A stretch of 64,000 bases of DNA from Luteibacter jiangsuensis (lineage in GTDB: Bacteria > Pseudomonadota > Gammaproteobacteria > Xanthomonadales > Rhodanobacteraceae): NCBI RefSeq assembly GCF_030812295.1, contig NZ_JAUSSK010000001.1, forward strand, positions 620,001 through 684,000. The letters run 5' to 3'. The notes below the pieces were generated by a model, which saw only the letters and a list, made by a program, of their open reading frames with translations, did not search any database and was not told the origin of the DNA. The translations under genes were made by a program, and so were the position numbers. This document shows, piece by piece, positions 45,589 through 52,800 of the stretch. The number at the start of each line of letters is the position of its first letter. Within the stretch, counting starts at the first letter, position 1.

Positions 45589-46179
45589 TCATCCGGCGAG
45601 GCGTCCAACGTAGTCCGGCGCGGAAGCATTGGATTGAACTATTGTCGCGTAGCGGAGCCTTCGGTAAACATTCGGCGTCATCCCCACGGTGCTTTTGAAA
45701 GAACGCGTGAAATGCGCCTGGTCGCTGAAACCGCAGGCCACGGCGATGTCGGCAATTGCTTCATATGAGTTCGCCAGCTTGTGGCAAGCCTGTTCGATGC
45801 GCTTTCCGATGCGCCATCGATGCGGACTCACACCGAAGGTCGCCTTGAACGCGCGCGTGAAATAGCCGCGCGAGAGGTTGCAGGCCGCAGCCAGGTCGTG
45901 GATGGCCAGTGGCGCATCCAGCTGGGCAAGCGCCCTCTCGTTGACAATGCATACCTGCCAATCTGCCAGACCACTCGGGGGTCGAGGGGGTTCGCCTGGC
46001 CCCACGGACGTCTGGTGGATGCGCAAAGCCAGCGTGATGAAGTCCACGCAAGCCGCCTTGTCCGCACGGGCCAAGTCGTCGAGTTCACGAAGCGCCTTGT
46101 TCAGGAGCTGCCTTACCGTACATGCAACTGTGCGGTCCGCGCCGGCGCGCAGCAATGGTCCGGATGGTTCGAGTTGCAT
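45589..46179 (-). CDS. AraC-type transcriptional regulator, short
   Basis: A 196-residue regulator whose C-terminal 100 residues form an AraC DNA-binding domain: LAIHDLAAACNLSRGYFTRA, FKATFGVSPHRW, then IADIAVACGFSDQAHFTRSF and TVGMTPNVYRR. The N-terminal part is only about 90 residues, shows no cupin motif and may not bind a ligand. The ATG at 46179 has AGGG upstream; longer frames add an unlikely proline- and cysteine-rich leader. It heads the AraC-GNAT-response regulator operon and is divergent from a second response regulator. Confidence 0.9.
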   Translation of the reverse strand: MQLEPSGPLLRAGADRTVACTVRQLLNKALRELDDLARADKAACVDFITLALRIHQTSVGPGEPPRPPSGLADWQVCIVNERALAQLDAPLAIHDLAAACNLSRGYFTRAFKATFGVSPHRWRIGKRIEQACHKLANSYEAIADIAVACGFSDQAHFTRSFKSTVGMTPNVYRRLRYATIVQSNASAPDYVGRLAG

Positions 46180-46402
46180 GGTGCCCTGCCATCTTCGCGT
46201 TGAAGATGAGTCGATGCTATCGGCACAGGCGGCCACTGTGACCCCCGGTTTGGGGGGTAACCCCCCCGAGCAGCCCCTGACTGCCCTCGGGCACGGGCTG
46301 GCAGCGCTCAAGGAGAATCATGCCAGCCGGAGACATGACCACCGATGCTGTTTCGCACTCGCGCTGGAGTATTCTCACCCTCCGACGTCCACTGAGATCC
46401 TC
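46180..46402. other. Divergent control region with G/C tract hairpin
   Basis: This 223-base region separates the AraC operon from the response regulator at 46403. At about 46240-46268 it contains ACCCCC, then GGGGGGT, then ACCCCCCC, which can form two alternative stem-loops. No clear sigma-70 promoter could be fixed by eye. Confidence 0.45.
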
Positions 46403-47026
46403 ATGACCGCGTCATCGCTCCGCATCCTCGTGGCCGACGACGATCCGCTCTTCCGTGCTGGCGTCGTCGCCATGCTCGCCGCCAATCCGGCCGTGACCGT
46501 CGTCGGTGAGGCAGGGTCGGGGACGGAAGCCATCGAGGTTTTCCGAGCGCTACGTCCGGACATCGTGCTCGTCGACCCGATGCGACCGGACATGGACGGC
46601 GACCGTGTCATTGCAGCCCTTCGCACCATTGACCCTGCAGCCCGCATCATCGTCCTGACGACCCACCCGGGAGACGGAACCGCCCGCCGTGCGCTCGCAG
46701 CCGGTGCGCAGGGATACCTCCTCAAGGCCTCGCTGACCGGCGACCTCGCGTCGACCGTGCTGGGTGTCCACGCGGGGGAGTACCGGATTTCCGCCGAGGT
46801 GGCGCAGCGGTTGTCCGAACACCGCGACGACGAGGCGCTCACCGAACGCGAGCTCGAGGTGCTTCGTGGCGTAGCCGCCGGCCTGGAGAACAAGCAAATT
46901 GCCAAGCGTCTCGGCCTGTCCGCCGATACGGTGAAGGAATACGTGTCCAACGCGATGGCCAAGCTGCATGCCAGCAACCGGGCGCACGCGCTTTCCATCG
47001 CCCTCGCCCGCGGATTCCTGCGCTAG
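46403..47026 (+). CDS. NarL/FixJ-type response regulator, paralogue
   Basis: A 207-residue response regulator with the acidic pair in ILVADDDPLF, the phospho-accepting aspartate in IVLVDPMRPDMDGDR, the lysine in GYLLKASL and a LuxR helix-turn-helix (LTERELEVLRGVAAGLENKQ, then IAKRLGLSADTVKEYV). The DNA-binding half is nearly identical to that of the regulator at 44566, so the two may bind the same sites. No kinase gene is linked. The frame extends far upstream, but the family N-terminus and GAGATCC before the ATG support this start. Confidence 0.92.
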   Translation: MTASSLRILVADDDPLFRAGVVAMLAANPAVTVVGEAGSGTEAIEVFRALRPDIVLVDPMRPDMDGDRVIAALRTIDPAARIIVLTTHPGDGTARRALAAGAQGYLLKASLTGDLASTVLGVHAGEYRISAEVAQRLSEHRDDEALTERELEVLRGVAAGLENKQIAKRLGLSADTVKEYVSNAMAKLHASNRAHALSIALARGFLR

Positions 47027-47093
47027 ATCAGGGTGTCGATGCCCAGGTGATCGAGCAGCGCGAGCAATCGCGGGCCATGTTGCGCTTGTCGAT

Positions 47094-48035
47094 TTACGGG
47101 CCAACCGGCGTCCAGGTGAAACCGGCTCCAGACTTGCTCACCTTGCCGATGCCGGGGAAATCGATGTGCGCGCCGGCAACGTAGTAGCCGCCCTTGCTGG
47201 CGGCGGAAAATGCTTTCTCCCGGGAGACCACGGCGGCCGCCGGCGTGCTGTCGAACTTGATGGTCACCTTCGGGTCGGGAAACTGGACGAGCGCCAAGTG
47301 GACCAGATCACCCCACACGAGCAGGACCTTGCCGTCGCTCTCGACGCGGAAACCCGTGTGACCGGCCGTGTGACCAGGCTCAGCCACTGCAGTGATGTCC
47401 GGCTCAACCAGATCGCCGGCCTGAAATGTCTCGATATGGCCTGCCTCGCCATAGGGCTTCAGCGCGGTAGCCACAGCGTCAAAGGTCGCCTGCACGGAAG
47501 GGTCCACTTTCGTGATGTTGGAAGGGTCTTTCCAGAAGCTCAGCTCTTTCTCGTCCACGCGGACCGTCGCATTGGGGTAGGCCAAGGTCCCGTGGTCGAT
47601 CAGGCCACCCACATGGTCCGCATGCAAATGGGTGATCAATACTTCGTCGATCTGATCGGGTTCATAGCCAGCGGCCTGGAGATTGTGTGTGACCTGGCCC
47701 AACGTAGGGCCCAGCAGCGCGCCTGAACCCGCATCGATCAGGATGCGTTTCCGGCCTGTATCGATCAGGAACGCATTCACCGAAGTGGGCACTTTGTCAC
47801 CGACATGAGCCTTGGCGAGGGCGGCTTTGACCTCCCCTTTGCGCGCTTCCACCATCAAACCCGACGCGGGGAGCTGGAAGCTGCCGTCTGACAGCGCGAC
47901 GACCGTCACCGCGCCAAGCTTGAACTTGTAGAAGCCGGGTGCGACCGGTGCATCGGCACCCACGGCGGTACCGAAGGCGGTCACGGCCAATGCCATCGCG
48001 CTGGCACGAAACATTGCGGCGGGAAAGACTTTCAT
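47094..48035 (-). CDS. Secreted metallo-beta-lactamase-fold hydrolase
   Basis: A 313-residue MBL-fold enzyme with a signal peptide (MKVFPAAMFRASAMALAVTA, cut near VGA-DA). The metal motif HLHADHVGG is at 136-144, with further ligands in AEPGHTAGH, VLLVWGDLVH and AGAHIDFPG. It resembles quorum-quenching-lactonase-like and methyl-parathion-hydrolase-like exported members; the substrate is open. It is divergent from the truncated LysR gene, which may once have regulated it. Confidence 0.92.
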   Translation of the reverse strand: MKVFPAAMFRASAMALAVTAFGTAVGADAPVAPGFYKFKLGAVTVVALSDGSFQLPASGLMVEARKGEVKAALAKAHVGDKVPTSVNAFLIDTGRKRILIDAGSGALLGPTLGQVTHNLQAAGYEPDQIDEVLITHLHADHVGGLIDHGTLAYPNATVRVDEKELSFWKDPSNITKVDPSVQATFDAVATALKPYGEAGHIETFQAGDLVEPDITAVAEPGHTAGHTGFRVESDGKVLLVWGDLVHLALVQFPDPKVTIKFDSTPAAAVVSREKAFSAASKGGYYVAGAHIDFPGIGKVSKSGAGFTWTPVGP

Positions 48036-48126
48036 TGTGAAATCTACCGAAGAAAGAATGATGATCAAAGCTAATGAACGCCGGACCCGCGAGATAGCAA
48101 AGTTGTAACGTGCGTTGTTGGACGAT

Positions 48127-48213
48127 ATGGGCCGCCTCGCCGTACTACGGATATTCGCCACGGTGATGGAAGCCGGCTCGTTTTCGTCGGCCGCGCGCCA
48201 ACTCGATATGGGT
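48127..48213 (+). pseudogene. LysR-family gene cut after the first helix-turn-helix
   Basis: Codons from ATG 48127 give MGRLAVLRIFATVMEAGSFS and SAARQLDMG, a clear LysR N-terminus. After LDMG the family text (S/T-x-P-A-V-S-x-x-I) is replaced by unrelated, acidic sequence (CKRGDVGDDGDPDTDD), and the frame ends at 48381 inside the antisense of the neighbouring gene. So only about 29 codons remain. The break, close to 48213, marks the left edge of the accessory island. Confidence 0.75.
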
Positions 48214-48269
48214 TGCAAGCGGGGGGACGTCGGAGATGATGGAGACCCCGACACTGACGACCCGTCCAA

Positions 48270-48752
48270 CTATCCCTCAATTCGCCCTTCGAACTGCCGT
48301 GCGCTTTCGATCATCACGTCCAGCAAAGCGCTACCTCTGACGCCTATGCGTTCAAATGCACCATGCTCACCCAAAATGTAAACAGAATAGAATACCGAGT
48401 CGCCCGTCCAGAAAATCTGCAACCCCAGTACATATCCGTCCCTCGCCCATCTATCCCATTTCCGCAGTACTTCGCCTAACGCCTTAGCCTCTCCTTCGTT
48501 CGTTGCCGCAACGAAAGGGAACGCATTTGAGACGGCGCCGTACAAGTCGCTCGTCTCCTGGCGATAATCCAACAGGTCGTTTCCGTTGCCGTCAATATCT
48601 ACCGTGTAGATGTTGCCATTCTCACGCTCACCATCGAACTTGATAAGCACGAGCACTTTTTCCCGCCTTACGATTGCACTGGCAGCGAGGATATGCTTGG
48701 CCGCTTCTAACCAATCGATCGACTGTGTTTTTGAATCAGCATGCGAATCCAA
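48270..48752 (-). CDS. Candidate immunity protein for the Rhs-associated toxin
   Basis: A 160-residue acidic protein without a signal peptide or recognised family. It has text such as IVRREKVLVLIKFDGERENG and VGLQ-like FYSVYILGEHG and ends SARQFEGRIEG. I chose the TTG at 48752, which begins one base after the toxin stop and uses a GGGAGA site within the toxin 3' end; an ATG at 48812 would overlap the toxin by 19 codons. Cytosolic immunity genes directly follow Rhs toxin genes as a rule, and this is the only evidence for the role. Base composition is lower in GC than the core genes. Confidence 0.65.
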   Translation of the reverse strand: MDSHADSKTQSIDWLEAAKHILAASAIVRREKVLVLIKFDGERENGNIYTVDIDGNGNDLLDYRQETSDLYGAVSNAFPFVAATNEGEAKALGEVLRKWDRWARDGYVLGLQIFWTGDSVFYSVYILGEHGAFERIGVRGSALLDVMIESARQFEGRIEG

Positions 48753-48753
48753 G

Positions 48754-49845
48754 TTACTTGTCTCCCTTTTCGAGTGCTTTTTGAATAGCTTCTGTTGTAG
48801 GAAGCCGGCCATCCGCAGCTGCGCCTATGACGGCCCGAAGGTTTGCCGGCCTCGGATTGTCGCCAAGCATTCTCTTCACTAGCTCGTACGCAGTCCGCTT
48901 ATTGCCATTTTCAAACATGTGCCCACCCTTGCCCGCGATATCTCGAATCACAGTTGCCAGCTTCGCATTCGCACCTTCGCGATACGACATATTAAACAGC
49001 ATTGTGGACAAATTCTTCCCCTCCCGGAGGATGCCATTTGAGAACATTTTGTTGATGGCGACGATTTCTGGAAGGTCAACTTCAGCAAGAACAATATCTG
49101 CAGCCGCGAACGTCAATTCACCTGCAGAGCAGGCCGCACCAGTCGCGCAAGCCGTTGCGGCCACACCCGGAACAGAATCGACGAAGTTGGAGGCACTTCT
49201 AACCTCGGATGCCCCTGCATTCTCGAGATCACTGTTTAGCGCATTAAGACCCGCAGTGGCCTGACCCAGAGGCCCCGCCCCACCACCAACTGGTGCACTA
49301 ATGGCACTGAAGCCCATCGCATCAGACAATTTTCGGAGCTGCCTGCAACCCGGGCCACAATCGTCTGCCATCCCCGTTGGGTCCAGCCGTGATATGGGAT
49401 TTCCAGAGGCATACCCATATCTTGAGAAACCGAAGAGGCTCCCGCCCGATGATCCTAGAGGGTCAGCACTTATGAACTGGCCCGCAACGGGGTCGTAGTA
49501 TCTGGCCTGCATGTAAACCAACCCCGAACCCGGGTCATTCACGTGGCCCGTGTACCCCGGCCCCGCCTCCGGCGTCCCTAGCACCTGCACGCCATACGGC
49601 CTGTAATCGGTCGTTGACAGGATGTTTCCCGCCGCATCGGCTGTCGCCAAGGGCGTGCCTTGGGGGTTGGTGTAGTAATACGTGATCGTCTCGGCGTGGC
49701 ATACACGCTGCCCTAAAATGACAAGCGCCAGCAGTGCCAACCACCAAAATCCAATACGGCTCTGTCTCGAAGCTCCGTCGCCTATCACCTTCATCCGTAG
49801 TGCACCATCGAAGCGTGAATGGCCGTTCGTGTATGACTTCACCAT
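48754..49845 (-). CDS. Small secreted Rhs-core protein with C-terminal Doc/Fic-like toxin
   Basis: A 363-residue protein. A hydrophobic signal (about 33-50, FWWLALLALVILGQRVCHA) precedes a single Rhs core: DYRPYG at 80-85, YTGHVNDPGSGLVYMQARYYDP at about 99-120 split by gaps, and YGYASGNPISRLDPTG at 144-159. The C-terminal toxin part follows, with HMFENGNKRTA at 309-319, preceded by the helix KLATVIRDIAGKGG. This matches the HxFx(N/D)GNKRTA motif of Doc and Fic proteins; the lysine form is Doc-like (kinase of EF-Tu in phage P1), but the reaction here is unproven. AGGGGG precedes the ATG, 10 bases after the large Rhs gene. It is followed by a candidate immunity gene. Confidence 0.85.
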   Translation of the reverse strand: MVKSYTNGHSRFDGALRMKVIGDGASRQSRIGFWWLALLALVILGQRVCHAETITYYYTNPQGTPLATADAAGNILSTTDYRPYGVQVLGTPEAGPGYTGHVNDPGSGLVYMQARYYDPVAGQFISADPLGSSGGSLFGFSRYGYASGNPISRLDPTGMADDCGPGCRQLRKLSDAMGFSAISAPVGGGAGPLGQATAGLNALNSDLENAGASEVRSASNFVDSVPGVAATACATGAACSAGELTFAAADIVLAEVDLPEIVAINKMFSNGILREGKNLSTMLFNMSYREGANAKLATVIRDIAGKGGHMFENGNKRTAYELVKRMLGDNPRPANLRAVIGAAADGRLPTTEAIQKALEKGDK

Positions 49846-49855
49846 GATCCCCCTG

Positions 49856-52800
49856 TCAGCCTTCAATGCCAGACCATGCCGAACAACCCAAGTCGTTGCA
49901 CGCGCGTACGCGATAGCTGTACTTGAGCTCGTATGGAGAGATGCCAGCCTCTACGCGATACGAGAGTCCTGTTCCGCTGTAGACGGTCTTGTTGAGCTGA
50001 ACATTGAGAATCTCGTACCGCGTGGCATTGGTCGTCGCATACCAAGACAGCGTGTATTGCTGAGAACGCCCGACAATAGTTTCGTCCATGTGAATGCCAT
50101 CCGGAATCGCAGGGATCAAAGAGACCGTCACCGTGGCCGTCCCGCTGAACGGGCCGCAGCCGCCAGCGTTACAGCCCTGCACACGGTAACCGTACGTTCC
50201 CGTGCCTTTGCCGCAGATGCTCAGGGCCCCGGAGTCATTGTTGCCGATGGTTGTGAACCCGCCACCGTTGACCTGTTCCTGCATGACATAGGACGTCGCC
50301 CCCGCCACGCCACTCCAGTTGACGGTGTAGCAGCCGTCGTTGCTCGATGCCGGCACGGAGATACCCGGAGGCTGGGACGGCGGGACAGTCACAGCTGACG
50401 CCGCCGATGGGCTGTTGGCGCCGCAGAATGTGCCATTGGTGCTGTTGCAGGCACGAACGCGAAACCAGTACATGCCTGTCGCACCCTCCGTCAGCGTGGT
50501 CGACGTTGCAGCCCCGTAATAGATGTCCGTGAAATTGGTTCCATCGGTGCTTCGCCCCAACGCATAGGTCTGCGCGTAGGTGACGGTAGGCCAGCTGACG
50601 GCTATCGAGCCGCTGCTCGGGCTCTGTACGCTGATGGAACCGGGTGCGCCCGGCGTATGCTGGAGGCTCACCGCGCTGCTGGTAGTCCACGCGCTGCATC
50701 CGTACTGGTTGCAGGCGTCGACCTGGAAGGCATAAGCGCCATCCGCGCTGGACGACACGGCAAACGTCGTGGCAGCTCCCATGTATACGGTCGTCCAGGC
50801 GCCGGTGCCGACCTTCTCCTGCAGATTGTAGGACGTCGCCGTGGCCGAGGCTGACCAGGTGACCGTGATGGACTGCTGGTTGCCTGCCAGGACTGCCGTG
50901 GCCGTCGCAGGCGCAGCAGGTGCGGAGGGTGGTGGCGCAACCGTGGTGGTGGCAATCGCACTCCACGGCCCACACCCGGTCGCATTGCAGCCACGTGCCT
51001 GATAATGGAAAGTCCCGGCGGCGGCGTGGGTCACCGACTGGGTCCTGGGCGAACCAGTGGCAATCGTCGACCAGACGCTTCCGTCTGGCTGCTCCTGGAG
51101 GTCATAGCTCGTCGCGGTGTTCACGACCGTCCATGAAACCGTGTACGCCACATTGGCCTGGGCGGACGCCGGCGCAGTGACGGTCGGCGTGTCGTTTGGT
51201 GCCAGCACGTTTTTCCTACTGGCGACGAGGGTCTCGCCCAGGTGGACGTAATCCGTGCCCTCCCCACTTGCCGGGTCATACTCCCACATCAGCGTGCCAT
51301 CGCTGCTGTAGGCGTAATAGGTGGCGCCTGCGGACGTAAGATTCTTCACCCGCCTTCCGGCGGCGTCGTACATGTAATCCGCCTTGCCAGTCAGCGACAG
51401 CAGGCGGTTTGCGAGATCAAACACCATGGCCTGGCCGTCCCGCTTCGTCACATTGCCCTGCGCGTCGTATTCAAACGTGTGACCGGCCGAACCCGTGATG
51501 GAAGCCAGCCGGTTGTGTGTGTCGTACACATACGTTGCGGTCGCGCCTGCACCATCTCCCAAGCTCTGGATGTTGTTCAGGGCGTCGTACGAGTAGGTCT
51601 CGGTGCCCCACAGATTGGCATCGGAACGGACCAGACGATTCATGCCGTCATACTGGAAGGACCGTGTCCGCTGGCCACCGGCGCCATCGGTCTGATCGGC
51701 AATCTGGACGATATTGCCGGCCGCGTCATAGTCGAGATGCTCACCGAGGACAGACGACGTGGCGCCGTACTTGAAATTCATCAGCAACTGGCGGGTGTTG
51801 GGTTCGGCCGTGTAGACGGCGCCATTGCCCAGGGTGTAGCCCTTGACCTGCCCGTCGGGCCAGTACGTCGCGCCGCTCAGGAAACGGCCGGCCGATGTCG
51901 GCTGGCCGAGGGCGTTTGGCGCCAGTCCCACCAATTCTCCGTCCGGATACTGCACGGAGCTCTGGATGCCATTGGCGTCATAGCCGTAACCAAGCGACCA
52001 GCTCAGGTGGTCCACCTGGAGCATTTCGGTGGTCAACAGTCCGAGCTTGTTGCGGCCGAATGTCCAGACGACTTCGCCCTGGTTGTTGGTGTTGCCTGCG
52101 CCCGTATTGGAGACCGCCTGCGCCGGCTTGCCCAGCAGGTCATAACCAAATGTCAGCGAAAGACGACCAGTGGGGTAGGTCTCGGCCACCAGGCGATTCA
52201 TGGTGTCGTACGTGCGATTGACCTTGGATGCATCCGCGACCAAGTCGAGGTCACAGCGATCGACTGCATCGGACGCCTGGCCTGACGCCGTCCAGATGAC
52301 GTTGCCCACCGCGTCGTAGGCCGTCATCTCGCTGCCGGTCTCCGGCTCGTCGGTACGGCAGACGCGGTGTTGGGCGTCGTACATGGTCAGGCGTGTTTTC
52401 CCGCCCTGGGTTATCGCATGCACATCGCCATACGTGTCGCGCGTGATGGTCTGGGTCGACAGGAGAACGCCCTGAGCGTCGATCGCGTCCACTCGGACCG
52501 GGTGATCCGAATCGGGCTCGTCGAATCCCTGGAACGCCGTCGCAACTTTGTTGCCATTGGGGTCCGTCACCAGACGCGTGCCGCCCGTCAGGTAGTCCGT
52601 AAAGGTCTGCAGGCCGCCCGGGTATGCGCTGGTCAGCTCCGACGCCTGAGTGGTCTTAACGACACGCCCAATGGGGTCGTAGTCGGTGGTCACACCGGTG
52701 GTCAGGCTCCCTAGGGAAACCTGGCCGTCGACCGGGTACGAAACAAACGTCTTCTGCCCTTTCCAGTCGTACCCTGCGCCAGTCGAAACGTACAGCGCCC

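Noticed and set aside
50000-51250. Repeating sequence inside the large Rhs gene, considered as a DNA repeat array
   Set aside because: The periodicity is at protein level (FN3-like units of about 90 residues) and the DNA copies are diverged, so it is not a CRISPR or satellite array.
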